Below, piece by piece: positions 53,652 through 61,479 of a DNA stretch of 64,000 bases. Source of the DNA: Clostridiales bacterium (lineage in GTDB: Bacteria > Bacillota > Clostridia > Saccharofermentanales > Saccharofermentanaceae); assembly GCA_017510605.1 (NCBI GenBank), contig JAFWMQ010000011.1:1-64000 (forward strand), written 5' to 3'. How positions within the stretch are numbered: position 1 is the stretch's first letter; every line of letters begins with the position of its first letter. The position numbers were made by a program, and so were the translations under genes. The notes beneath the pieces were generated by a model that saw only the letters and a program-made list of their open reading frames with translations, was not told where the DNA came from and did not search any database.

Positions 53652-54271
53652 ACTGTTGTATCCACCTGATAGTCTGGGTCAGCCATATATTTCTGCACTT
53701 CCATGAACTGAGCCGGAGTCAAGCGATCATAAGCAGGGGGATGAGGAATATCGTTATTTTGCTTTATTTCATCATATTTGTAACTAACAAGATCTCTGTA
53801 GTCCCCTATCAGGACAATTCCTTTCTGGGTATGATACCAGTTTACATAGCCTTCTATTGCGCCAAGCTGCTCTTTTGTACTGGTGTTATAATGCAGTATC
53901 CAATCGACTTCAACATCCATTGCCGATTCGTCATTGTATTCATTGTATGCTGCAATTGCTATCTGCAGATCACCGATCTCATAGTCGATATTTTCGTAAT
54001 GTCTGTATTTCATGTCGTCATACTTCACTGTGGTATAAGACAGACAATAAAATGCCACTAAGTGCAAGTACGTTTCCAATACTTCTTCTGCTCCCTCAGT
54101 ATCCCCTCTTTCCAAGCAGTCATTATATATTTCCTCCATTATGTTCATAACGGTTCCGCTTTCAGAATGTGTCTCTGTCGGAATGGACTTGGATCCACAA
54201 CCCGCCATAAAACTAAATGCAACTATAACTACCAACAGTCCGGTTGTCATTTTAAGCATTGATCTGTTCAT
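53642..54271 (-). CDS. Lipoprotein of unknown function
   Basis: 209 residues with signal peptide and lipobox MAGC. The mature part is mostly helical with many Tyr, Asp and Glu (ETYLHLVAFYCLSYTTVKYDDMKYRHY). No family is recognised. First gene of the likely operon with 53277-53651 and 52202-53284. Confidence 0.75.
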   Translation of the reverse strand: MNRSMLKMTTGLLVVIVAFSFMAGCGSKSIPTETHSESGTVMNIMEEIYNDCLERGDTEGAEEVLETYLHLVAFYCLSYTTVKYDDMKYRHYENIDYEIGDLQIAIAAYNEYNDESAMDVEVDWILHYNTSTKEQLGAIEGYVNWYHTQKGIVLIGDYRDLVSYKYDEIKQNNDIPHPPAYDRLTPAQFMEVQKYMADPDYQVDTTVWK

Positions 54272-54332
54272 AGTCCCTATTACTCCCTTGCTATTGTTTT
54301 CTGATTATTTACTGAACTTGGTATATTTTTCG

Positions 54333-55025
54333 TCAGACAGTCTTCTCGAAAACGATAAAACCGATGTCGTAAGGATGATCAAAGATCATGACATTGCGGC
54401 CTTTGAGTTTCTCGCGAAGGATCATGATGACGATAAGGATATCACCTGCACCTCCAAGTATGTGGGTAATCCCAACGAGAAGAATAAACGGGTTTGCCGT
54501 TAATATGGCAGCAACACAGGATCCAACGCCTAAAATCGTCATGGGCAACAGGGCACCTATGATGAACAGGGGCTTTTTCATCGGACTCAAACAGGTACAG
54601 TACGGAGTCAGTGTTTCCTTTGCAAACCCGAAAGCCACGTCTTTCCAACCGTTCTTGGAGACCAATGAATACCAAATACCGTGAATCAGCTCGTGTATCG
54701 GGAAAAATACAACGATAACGACGATAGCCAGGATCAACCACAAAAAAGCAAACTTACCATACATCTGCATGGCAGGTTTTGGCATGAAGTTCATTCCGTT
54801 GCGGATTATGTATATTGCAACCATCAGGATAATGAGGGGTAAAAGCGAGAGGTTTCCAACGATATTGGCTGTCTTTACCGATATGAGCTTGTCTTTCCTG
54901 ACGAATCCATCACGCTCAAGTTCAGCCTGCCGTCTGTTAAGATTCCTGACACGAATTGTCTCAGCCTCGGAGAGCAGACGCTCACCGTCTTTGGCATGTA
55001 CCTTTATCTGTTTCTCTTCTTCCAT
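54333..55025 (-). CDS. DUF3267-type putative membrane metalloprotease
   Basis: 230 residues with about four membrane helices. FPIHELIHGIWY contains an HExxH zinc-protease signature at the end of the second helix, and GWKDVAFGFAKETLTPYCTCLSPM follows, as in the DUF3267 family of putative zincin peptidases. A GGAGD segment near the end may give the third ligand. The N-terminal 50 residues are charged and cytoplasmic. Such proteins could process membrane or peptide substrates. AAGGAT lies before the ATG. Confidence 0.8.
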   Translation of the reverse strand: MEEEKQIKVHAKDGERLLSEAETIRVRNLNRRQAELERDGFVRKDKLISVKTANIVGNLSLLPLIILMVAIYIIRNGMNFMPKPAMQMYGKFAFLWLILAIVVIVVFFPIHELIHGIWYSLVSKNGWKDVAFGFAKETLTPYCTCLSPMKKPLFIIGALLPMTILGVGSCVAAILTANPFILLVGITHILGGAGDILIVIMILREKLKGRNVMIFDHPYDIGFIVFEKTV

Positions 55026-55120
55026 AAACTTATCCTTCGATGTCTGCCCTATCGGTTATCTCAGATTTTCGGACAAATAACGTTCGTCATCAATATCTCG
55101 TTTCCTGTTTATTTACCTTA

Positions 55121-55633
55121 CTAATTACGATTACGCTTTACTTCATCCATCTCAGCTATCAATTCTTCCAGCGGATGATATTCTCCGCCCCACCATTCGA
55201 AAACATGCATTCCTTCATCTTCAAGAACGGACTCGCTTATAGTCATGTCGATACCCAATTTCTTCAGTAAACCCTCGCGATCCAATTTCTCATAATCGAA
55301 AGGACACAATTTGCTAAACTCCTTATATGAAACACCACAAACTATCTTGTGAACGCCTAGCGAAGCAATAGCACCCAGACATCTTTCACAAGGAGCACAG
55401 CTCGTGTATAAAATAGATTCTGCCAACACATCGTCAGAATATTTATTTGCACATTTGTGTACAAGATTGAATTCGGCATGTCCGAAGATCTTCCGTTCAA
55501 AATCAGCGGTATTCTCCGCTTCCTCTAATATCTCTCCGTTATGGACCAGAACTGCGCCAAAAGATTCATGACCGTTTTTTCCTGCGCTAATAGCCAGTTC
55601 ATAACACTTTCTGATGTATTCTTCGTTGCTCAT
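55121..55633 (-). CDS. Cytidine/deoxycytidylate deaminase family protein
   Basis: 170-residue zinc deaminase. The active site is GHAEFNLVH (His and catalytic Glu) and TSCAPCERCLGAI (PCxxC). The pattern AGKNGHESFGAVLVHNGEILEEAEN is like guanine deaminase/TadA-type members rather than the dCMP deaminase at 20409. The real substrate is uncertain. GAGGAT precedes the ATG. Its upstream region shares a 57-bp element with the lipoprotein gene at 56618-57292. Confidence 0.85.
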   Translation of the reverse strand: MSNEEYIRKCYELAISAGKNGHESFGAVLVHNGEILEEAENTADFERKIFGHAEFNLVHKCANKYSDDVLAESILYTSCAPCERCLGAIASLGVHKIVCGVSYKEFSKLCPFDYEKLDREGLLKKLGIDMTISESVLEDEGMHVFEWWGGEYHPLEELIAEMDEVKRNRN

Positions 55634-55653
55634 TCTATCCTCATATACTGTCT

Positions 55654-55710
55654 ATTTTCTGTACTAAGGAATCACTCCCTCAGACAAGGTAATTATATCA
55701 TCCCAATCAA
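55654..55710 (-). repeat. 57-bp repeated upstream element, copy 1
   Basis: ATTTTCTGTACTAAGGAATC and on to TCATCCCAATCAA is repeated at 57303-57359 with few differences. On the minus strand it contains ATATAATTACC, a good -10 box, about 60 bp before the deaminase ATG. Confidence 0.75.
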
Positions 55711-55725
55711 GAACACTTTCTTAAT

Positions 55726-55875
55726 TCATTTCTTTATCATTAAATGTGCATACCAGTTCCTATCAGAAAAGACAATTCCGAAAAGTATTACAAATACCGA
55801 AGCCGACGCAGAAACAAGAGCAGATATTGCATTAACTCTATACGCAAGCATATAAGAATAAAAAAACAGAATCAT
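55726..55875 (-). pseudogene. Possible 3' remnant of a membrane-protein gene
   Basis: An open frame of 49 codons with two hydrophobic stretches (ILFFYSYML and VSASASVFVILFGIVF) ends at TGA. It has no ribosome site, and its upstream end runs straight into the duplicated segment at 55885. It looks like the tail of a membrane protein cut off when that segment arrived, but a chance frame cannot be excluded. Confidence 0.3.
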
Positions 55876-55912
55876 TGCCAATGGGCTACTATAAAAGAAT
55901 ATGTTGAGATTT

Positions 55913-56080
55913 ATGGGTAAGCCGAGCGATATGACTATCGTTTGGTGTGGAACGATGGCTGTTCTCCTAGCTAGGCTAAAAAGGAAACTTTATGAGGTGA
56001 CCCGCATCAAGCATGATGAGACGGAGCGGATCAAGAGACTTGGTGTCTATTACATGTGTATTGATGATCTTCCGCTATAA
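55913..56080 (+). CDS. Candidate 55-residue protein in the duplicated segment (copy 2)
   Basis: Same frame as 51915-52082 with four amino-acid changes (V7M, L15M, P26L, N52D) and one silent change. Here no intact gene precedes it, so if translation depended on coupling this copy would be silent. No ribosome site is seen. Confidence 0.3.
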   Translation: MGKPSDMTIVWCGTMAVLLARLKRKLYEVTRIKHDETERIKRLGVYYMCIDDLPL

Positions 56081-56097
56081 AACAGCCCGGAATTAAT

Positions 56098-56132
56098 GAA
56101 GCCTGCGAGTCATTTTTCGCAGGCTTCTTAGT
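56098..56132 (+). terminator. Terminator, copy 2 of three
   Basis: GAAGCCTGCGA pairs with TCGCAGGCTTC. It lies between the duplicated frame and promoter module C. Confidence 0.75.
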
Positions 56133-56170
56133 TAGTTATATTCCTGATATTTCCAATTTGTAAATTCTTA

Positions 56171-56311
56171 AACACTTGGAAAATGAAGTGTTGCTTATGC
56201 ATCAGATCAGCCCGATTTCACTGATTGGTTATTGTTTTGTTTTCGGTTATTATGAAGCCATCACACAAAGACCATATCGATAAACGAAGCAAATAAAGGA
56301 GGACAATACAA
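56171..56311 (+). promoter_or_regulatory. Promoter module C of the GG-peptide group
   Basis: GTGTTGCTTA (56188-56197) is preceded by AACACTT (56171-56177), which pairs with AAGTGTT. Exactly 27 bp after the box comes TTGGTT (56225-56230), then 17 bp, then TATTAT (56248-56253), then GAAGCCATCACACAAAGACC and AAGGAGGACA before the ATG. Confidence 0.75.
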
Positions 56312-56505
56312 TGAAAAATATCGATTTAGATTTATTAAATATGATTTCCGGCGGCTATGAAACGGAAGACAATGGACCATTTGGTCATGGGACATTTGTA
56401 TTTTCTGAAGAAGAGGTAGAAAAAATAAATCAAAAATACAATGTAGAATTAGAACCAAACAAACCATATTCAGCAGAATATATTAGACAGTTACTCAAAC
56501 CCTAA
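56311..56505 (+). CDS. Small peptide with double-glycine-type leader (C)
   Basis: 64 residues. The leader is very short (MKNIDLDLLNMISGG, cut after residue 15). The mature part is acidic: YETEDNGPFGHGTFVFSEEE, then KINQKYNVELEPNKPYS. The short mature peptide is close in size to class II bacteriocins, but it lacks a YGNGV motif and GxxxG helices. It shares leader type and promoter with 37772 and 42792. AAGGAGG precedes the ATG, and a terminator (copy 3) follows. Confidence 0.75.
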   Translation: MKNIDLDLLNMISGGYETEDNGPFGHGTFVFSEEEVEKINQKYNVELEPNKPYSAEYIRQLLKP

Positions 56506-56549
56506 TGTATTCTACGGTCTCTTCCGCTGTAAAATTACCTGAAATTATT

Positions 56550-56579
56550 GAAGCCTGCGAGTTGTTTTTCGCAGGCTTC
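56550..56579 (+). terminator. Terminator after GG-peptide C, copy 3 of three
   Basis: GAAGCCTGCGA pairs with TCGCAGGCTTC, loop GTTGTTTT. The stem equals that of the terminators at 52100 and 56098. Confidence 0.8.
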
Positions 56580-56617
56580 TTAGTTATATTCATGATTTAT
56601 CTTACAACCAGTAATCA

Positions 56618-57292
56618 TCATTTAAATATGTCGACTAGATCATCACTCACGAAAATTTTGCAGTCCAGGCCTGCTTCAGAAAACAATTCATACCAGTCGC
56701 TGCTAATGGTCAAAGTCTTCAATTCGTCCAACTTTTCAATCTCATGCAAAACACTTTCTGCCAGACCGTTATCATCCTGAACAAAATCAACAATATAGAG
56801 GTTTTCCACACCTGACAAAGAAGCAATATACGACACATCAGCCTGACTGAGAAGAACGCAAAACGTATTCATAGTATTACTGACATCAGTATAGTTATCG
56901 TTGTGGTTTTGAATATACGCGTATATGTGGGGTTTTGAAGAATCGGCAAAATGATATTCAGAAACAATTACAGTAACCTTCCATCCCTGTTCAAGGAATC
57001 CGCCTTTACGGCTCATGAAGTCTGATAATGCGTTTCTTAAAGAATCAAGTTCTTCCAAAGAAGGAGTAGCCCCTTTTTTGAGAGCTATGTTAATCCTGAC
57101 GGTCTTATCGTCTTTTTCATATTCCCATTCGTCAATATAAGCTACTTCCACATCCGCATTATTGTTGATGTAGCTTTTTAAAGACCAATATTTTGTTTCA
57201 GTGCAGGAACACACACCAAGTAATACTGCCAAAAGCATAATTCCGGCAATCAGACGTTTAATGTAGTATGTCATTTCTATCTTACAGTTCAT
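56618..57292 (-). CDS. Lipoprotein of unknown function
   Basis: 224 residues, or 218 if the ATG at 57274 is used, which gives a better signal peptide (MTYYIKRLIAGIMLLAVLLG) before the Cys of VCSC. The mature part has a leucine-rich-repeat-like end (VENLYIVDFVQDD, EIEKLDELKTLTISSDWYELF). Function unknown. The upstream 57-bp element is shared with the deaminase gene. Confidence 0.75.
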   Translation of the reverse strand: MNCKIEMTYYIKRLIAGIMLLAVLLGVCSCTETKYWSLKSYINNNADVEVAYIDEWEYEKDDKTVRINIALKKGATPSLEELDSLRNALSDFMSRKGGFLEQGWKVTVIVSEYHFADSSKPHIYAYIQNHNDNYTDVSNTMNTFCVLLSQADVSYIASLSGVENLYIVDFVQDDNGLAESVLHEIEKLDELKTLTISSDWYELFSEAGLDCKIFVSDDLVDIFK

Positions 57293-57302
57293 TATTCTGA
57301 TT

Positions 57303-57359
57303 ATTTTCTGTACTAAGGAATCACTCCCTCAGACATGGTAATTATACCATCCCCACCAA
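57303..57359 (-). repeat. 57-bp repeated upstream element, copy 2
   Basis: Same element as 55654-55710. It lies 11 bp before the lipoprotein ATG at 57292, closer than in the other copy. On the minus strand the -10-like string is GTATAATTACC. Confidence 0.75.
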
Positions 57360-57446
57360 TACCTTTTGGTGATTCTCTAGCCCTGCTTTACATGCTGAAA
57401 ATACACGAATTTCTAATTTTAGTTGGCTTTTTGTTGGCTTAAAAAA

Positions 57447-57475
57447 TTGAAAGTCCCTATTTTAGGGACTTTCAA
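57447..57475 (-). terminator. Terminator of the GMP synthase gene
   Basis: TTGAAAGTCCCTA pairs with TAGGGACTTTCAA. On the minus strand it is followed by TTTTTTAAG. Confidence 0.85.
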
Positions 57476-57486
57476 GCGTTTTGCGA

Positions 57487-58467
57487 TTATTCGTACTCAA
57501 CCGTTGCAGTCGGCTTGGGCGTGTAGTCGTAAAGGACTCTGTTAATTCCGGGAACTTCATGAGTGATACGGTCAGTGATGCGGCACATGAGATCGTAATC
57601 GATAGGCTCAACGGTTACCTGTACAACGTCGGTTGTGTTGATGGCACGGACGATGCAGAGCCATTCGAATGCTCTCTTGCCGTCTTTGATTCCTGTTGAC
57701 TTGAAGTCCGGAACTACTGTGAAGTACTGCCAAACTTTGCCTGCGAGACCTGCCTTCTCGAATTCTTCTCTGAGGATCGCATCGGATTCTCTTACTGCTT
57801 CAAGTCTGTCTCTTGTGATCGCGCCGGGGCATCTTACGCCAAGTCCTGGACCGGGGAACGGCTGACGGTAAACCATCTTGCCGGGAAGTCCTAATGCGGA
57901 ACCTACAACGCGGACCTCGTCCTTGTAGAGATATTTAACAGGTTCAACGAGCTCGAAATCGAGTTCCGGAGGAAGACCGCCAACATTGTGGTGAGCCTTG
58001 ATGCCCTGTTCGCTCTCGAGGATATCAGGATAGATAGTTCCCTGTGCAAGGAATGCAATGCCGTCGAGTTTTGCAGCTTCTTCGGCGAATACCTTAATGA
58101 ATTCCTCGCCTATAATGTGGCGCTTCTGTTCAGGATCGGTAACGCCCTCGAGAAGATCTAAGAATCTGTCTACTGCGTCAACATAGATGAGGTTTGCGCC
58201 GAGCTCGTCTCTGAAGACTTTGCATACCATCTCAGGTTCACCTTTTCGAAGAAGTCCGTGATTAACATGAACACAAACGAGATTTGTGCCGATGGCCTTG
58301 ATCAGGAGGGCTGCGACTACAGATGAGTCAACTCCGCCTGAAAGCGCGAGGAGAACCTTTTTGTCTCCCACCTGTTCCTTGATGGCCTTTATCTGCTCAT
58401 CGATGAATTCATCAGCCTGAGCTTTGGTTGTAATTCTTTTAAGGGATTCCGGTCTAACGTCTGCCAT
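57487..58467 (-). CDS. guaA: GMP synthase ATP-pyrophosphatase subunit without glutaminase domain
   Basis: 326 residues from the ATG at 58467 (AGAGGAGG upstream; ten further codons upstream are probably not used). It contains the PP-loop SGGVDSS near residue 45, the HGLLRKGE segment that binds XMP, GTIYPDILES and the C-terminal dimerisation domain with PFPGPGLGVR. The end TPKPTATVEYE matches the usual PPATIEWE. The enzyme turns XMP into GMP. Common bacterial GuaA has about 190 more residues at the N terminus that supply ammonia from glutamine. These are absent, as in the two-subunit archaeal form. A separate amidotransferase must exist elsewhere or free ammonia is used. Confidence 0.92.
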   Translation of the reverse strand: MADVRPESLKRITTKAQADEFIDEQIKAIKEQVGDKKVLLALSGGVDSSVVAALLIKAIGTNLVCVHVNHGLLRKGEPEMVCKVFRDELGANLIYVDAVDRFLDLLEGVTDPEQKRHIIGEEFIKVFAEEAAKLDGIAFLAQGTIYPDILESEQGIKAHHNVGGLPPELDFELVEPVKYLYKDEVRVVGSALGLPGKMVYRQPFPGPGLGVRCPGAITRDRLEAVRESDAILREEFEKAGLAGKVWQYFTVVPDFKSTGIKDGKRAFEWLCIVRAINTTDVVQVTVEPIDYDLMCRITDRITHEVPGINRVLYDYTPKPTATVEYE

Positions 58468-58587
58468 ATAAAGCCTCCTCTTGTATAAAAATTCCACTCA
58501 AACATTTTACAATATTGTGAAGAAGTTTGGGACAGCAAATGATACAATCAGGCATATCTTTTTAAGACTCAAGGAGAATTTATATAT

Positions 58588-60003
58588 ATGCGTAAAACCA
58601 AGATCATCTGCACAATTGGACCTGCGTCCGATAATGAAGAGACATTATCCCAAATGTGCGAAGCGGGAATGAATGTTGCAAGGCTTAATTTCTCACACGG
58701 AACGCACGAACAGCATCAGGAGAAGATCGATCTCATTAAGAGAGTGAGAGAGAAGATGAATCTTCCTATCGCGATCATGCTCGATACAAAGGGACCTGAG
58801 TATAGGATAAGAACATTCAAAGACCATAAGGTTGAGCTTAAGGACGGAGCGGTATTTACGCTTACGACAGAAGATGTTGAAGGTGATGAGACCAGAGTTT
58901 CTGTTACATATAAGATGCTTCCGGAACAGCTTAATCCCGGTGACAGAGTCCTTATCAATAACGGCCTTGTCATTCTTGAAGTCAGTGAGATAAAAGGAAA
59001 TGCTGTCATCTGCAATGTCGTTGTCGGAGGAACGTTATCAGATCAGAAGTCAATGAACTTCCCGAACAAGGTCATGCAGGGAGACTTCCTGAGCGAGCAG
59101 GACAAGAAGGATCTTCTGTTCGGAATAAAGAATGATATCGATTTTGTTGCTGCTTCTTTTGTATCGCGGAAAGAAGACATGATCGAGATGCGTGAATTCC
59201 TGGACAAAAACGGCGGCGAAGATATTGAGGTAATCGCCAAGATAGAAAACCGTGCGGGAGTTGATAACATCGATGAGATTTGCGAATACTGCGCGGGCAT
59301 CATGATCGCAAGAGGCGACCTGGGTGTTGAGATACCTTTCGTTGAAGTTCCGAGCGTTCAGAAAAGGCTTATCAAGAGATGCAGGCTTTTGGGACGCAGG
59401 GTTATAACCGCGACCGAGATGCTCGAGTCCATGATCAACAATCCGAGACCGACAAGAGCAGAGATATCCGATGTAGCAAATGCTGTTTATGACGGATCTT
59501 CGGCTATTATGCTTTCCGGTGAGTCAGCAGCAGGCAAATATCCTGTAGAAGCCGTAAAGACGATGTCACAGGTAGCTGAATATACTGAGAACCATATCAA
59601 TTACAAAGAGCGTTTTTTCAAGCAGGAATTCAATATCCGCAACAATCTCGATGCCATATCCCACGCAACATGCCAGATGGCAATCGATGTAGGCGCAAAA
59701 GCGATCGTCGTTCACTCAAGAAGCGGAGTTACTGCCAGAATGGTATCGCGTTTCAGATGCCCGATAGACATTATCGGCATGACGACATCCGAGAGGATCT
59801 GGAGAAGACTCAATTTAAGTTGGGGAGTTATCCCGATCCTCAATGAGGAGTTTACTTCGACTGATGTTATGTATTATCATGGCTTTAATGTTGCCAAGGA
59901 GATCCTTGAACTTGAAGCCGGAGATAACGTTGTAATGACCGGCGGTCTGATAAACGGCAAGGCCGGAAATACAAATACGATCAAGGTCGAGACGGTCATC
60001 TGA
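58588..60003 (+). CDS. pyk: Pyruvate kinase
   Basis: 471 residues, the usual length for forms without the extra C-terminal PEP-utiliser-like domain. Family landmarks are TKIICTIGPAS at the start, MNVARLNFSHG, MLDTKGPEYRI (E in place of the usual I-R), the catalytic IAKIENRAGVDNIDEI, MIARGDLGVEIP and TATEMLESMI(N)NPRPTRAE. The last step of glycolysis, making ATP and pyruvate. AAGGAG lies before the ATG. It is transcribed alone. The long structured region after it includes a T-run. Confidence 0.95.
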   Translation: MRKTKIICTIGPASDNEETLSQMCEAGMNVARLNFSHGTHEQHQEKIDLIKRVREKMNLPIAIMLDTKGPEYRIRTFKDHKVELKDGAVFTLTTEDVEGDETRVSVTYKMLPEQLNPGDRVLINNGLVILEVSEIKGNAVICNVVVGGTLSDQKSMNFPNKVMQGDFLSEQDKKDLLFGIKNDIDFVAASFVSRKEDMIEMREFLDKNGGEDIEVIAKIENRAGVDNIDEICEYCAGIMIARGDLGVEIPFVEVPSVQKRLIKRCRLLGRRVITATEMLESMINNPRPTRAEISDVANAVYDGSSAIMLSGESAAGKYPVEAVKTMSQVAEYTENHINYKERFFKQEFNIRNNLDAISHATCQMAIDVGAKAIVVHSRSGVTARMVSRFRCPIDIIGMTTSERIWRRLNLSWGVIPILNEEFTSTDVMYYHGFNVAKEILELEAGDNVVMTGGLINGKAGNTNTIKVETVI

Positions 60004-60046
60004 CACTATTGTTTTCGCTGTTAAGGCTTAATAAAGATTACGGAAT

Positions 60047-60139
60047 AATTACAGAAACAGGTCATTATCATTAAGTTTTTCGAATATTGGAAAAAATACG
60101 GAATCCTTAATGAGCGTAAGACGGTTTCTGTAATTTTTT
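60047..60139 (+). ncRNA. Nested hairpin structure after pyruvate kinase (terminator or structured RNA)
   Basis: Three nested inverted repeats are seen: AATTACAGAAAC/GTTTCTGTAATT (60047-60058 and 60124-60135), TCATTAAG/CTTAATGA (60068-60075 and 60106-60113) and TTTTTC/GAAAAA (60076-60081 and 60090-60095). A run of six T ends the outer arm. It is far larger than the other terminators in the window. It may be an elaborate terminator or a small RNA. Confidence 0.5.
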
Positions 60140-60331
60140 GGTAACCATAATATTATCAAACCGTACAGTTTTTATTATTTATTAGAGAGTATACTTTTAG
60201 TCGTAGCAAACCCTGCCCGAAAATGATGCCGTTTCGATGCCGGTTTGCCACAGTTTGCACCAAAACAAGGGATAAGAAAATAACAGGGGCGAGAGTATAA
60301 TCTGCTTTGAGTGTGGGGACACTGACATTTT
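60140..60331 (+). other. Gene-free leader before the sugar transporter genes
   Basis: 192 bp without an open frame of interest. It contains a TATAAT at 60296-60301 and a Cys-free, mixed sequence with TTTGCCACAGTTTGCACC. No clear operator or riboswitch was recognised. Confidence 0.4.
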
Positions 60332-61477
60332 ATGGATAATAGGACAAACATTGAACATTTGGGGGAGAAGGGTGAAGTTACCGGTGTAAGGCCGGGATCT
60401 GAAGTTTCACATCACCCTGAAAAACCGCAAACAAGAAATGTTGTTGTCCGCTCTGAAGAAGAACGTGAAGAGGCCATAATCAACAGGCCGAAGCCCAAGA
60501 ACGTTACACCGCTTGCCAGTCAGAAACTTACTCCCAAGGATATTCCCGTATTTGAAGATACACCTGAACGGAAAGCAAAACTCGAACTCCGCAGGAAGAG
60601 ACACATAAAAAGAAGGATCCGTGACTGGGGAATATTCACAGGTTACCTTACTCCGAGTTTTGCAGGAGTTTTGGTCTTCTTCTTCCTTCCGCTTCTTTTG
60701 CTCCTTAAGACATCATTCCAGAAGTCTCCTACGAACTCTGATTTTGTAGGACTCCGCAACTATGTGAGAGTCCTGACAAACGATGCTTTTATCGATGCAT
60801 CGGTAAATACACTTACGTTCGCTTTGATATCAGTGCCTCTTGCTGTTGTGCTGGCATTGTTTATTGCACTGCTCCTTAACACAGGACTTCCGGGCAAGAG
60901 CTTATTCAGAAGTTTTCTTTTAAATCCGATGATGGTCCCTGTCGCATCTGTCGTTCTTATCTGGCAGGTCTTTTTCAGTTACAACGGAGTTATCAACGGA
61001 ATAGCCGCACAGATCTCCGAAGCGGCAGTTAAGATAGACTGGCTCAAATCATCTTATGCACAAGTGGTAATCATGCTGTTGTTTTTATGGAAGAATCTCG
61101 GCTATAACATGGTGTTGTTCCTTGCGGCTCTTAACAGCATTCCGCATGAGATCCTGGAGTCTGCCGCGATGGACGGCGCAGGCCCCGTAAAAAGATTCTT
61201 CAAGATCAAGCTTCACTATCTTTCACCGACGATCTTCTTTGTCGGAATAATGTCCCTTATCAATTCGTTTAAGATCTTCAGAGAGGTCTATCTGTTAACC
61301 GGTGATTATCCTTACGATAACCTCTATATGCTTCAGCACTTCATGAACAACTCATTCACGCACCTGGATTACAGCAAACTCTCTGCGGGTGCCATTGTAA
61401 TGTGTATTGTCATGATCATTATCGTTGGCGGTCTGTTCTTCGCAGAATCCAAGTTCGACTCGGATGTGGAGGAATAA
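60332..61477 (+). CDS. Sugar ABC transporter permease, MalF/UgpA-like
   Basis: 381 residues. An unusual polar N-terminal extension of about 100 residues (Arg, Glu and Pro rich) precedes a standard six-helix permease with TPSFAGVLVFFFLPLLLLL, NTLTFALISVPLAVVLALFIALLLN and the coupling loop EILESAAMDGAGPVKRFFKIKL (EAA motif). It pairs with the next gene to form the channel of a CUT1-type carbohydrate importer. Neither binding protein nor ATPase is in the window. The ribosome site is weak. Confidence 0.92.
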   Translation: MDNRTNIEHLGEKGEVTGVRPGSEVSHHPEKPQTRNVVVRSEEEREEAIINRPKPKNVTPLASQKLTPKDIPVFEDTPERKAKLELRRKRHIKRRIRDWGIFTGYLTPSFAGVLVFFFLPLLLLLKTSFQKSPTNSDFVGLRNYVRVLTNDAFIDASVNTLTFALISVPLAVVLALFIALLLNTGLPGKSLFRSFLLNPMMVPVASVVLIWQVFFSYNGVINGIAAQISEAAVKIDWLKSSYAQVVIMLLFLWKNLGYNMVLFLAALNSIPHEILESAAMDGAGPVKRFFKIKLHYLSPTIFFVGIMSLINSFKIFREVYLLTGDYPYDNLYMLQHFMNNSFTHLDYSKLSAGAIVMCIVMIIIVGGLFFAESKFDSDVEE

Positions 61478-61479
61478 CG

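Larger units (their letters stand above)
55885..56132 (+). repeat. 248-bp duplicated segment, copy 2
   Basis: Nearly identical to 51887-52134. It carries the last 12 codons of a relative of the 196-residue gene without the rest of it, the 55-codon frame and the terminator. Confidence 0.9.

Noticed and set aside
55541..55855. Plus-strand frame of 104 codons
   Set aside because: Mostly antisense to the deaminase gene and then through its promoter element; no ribosome site.
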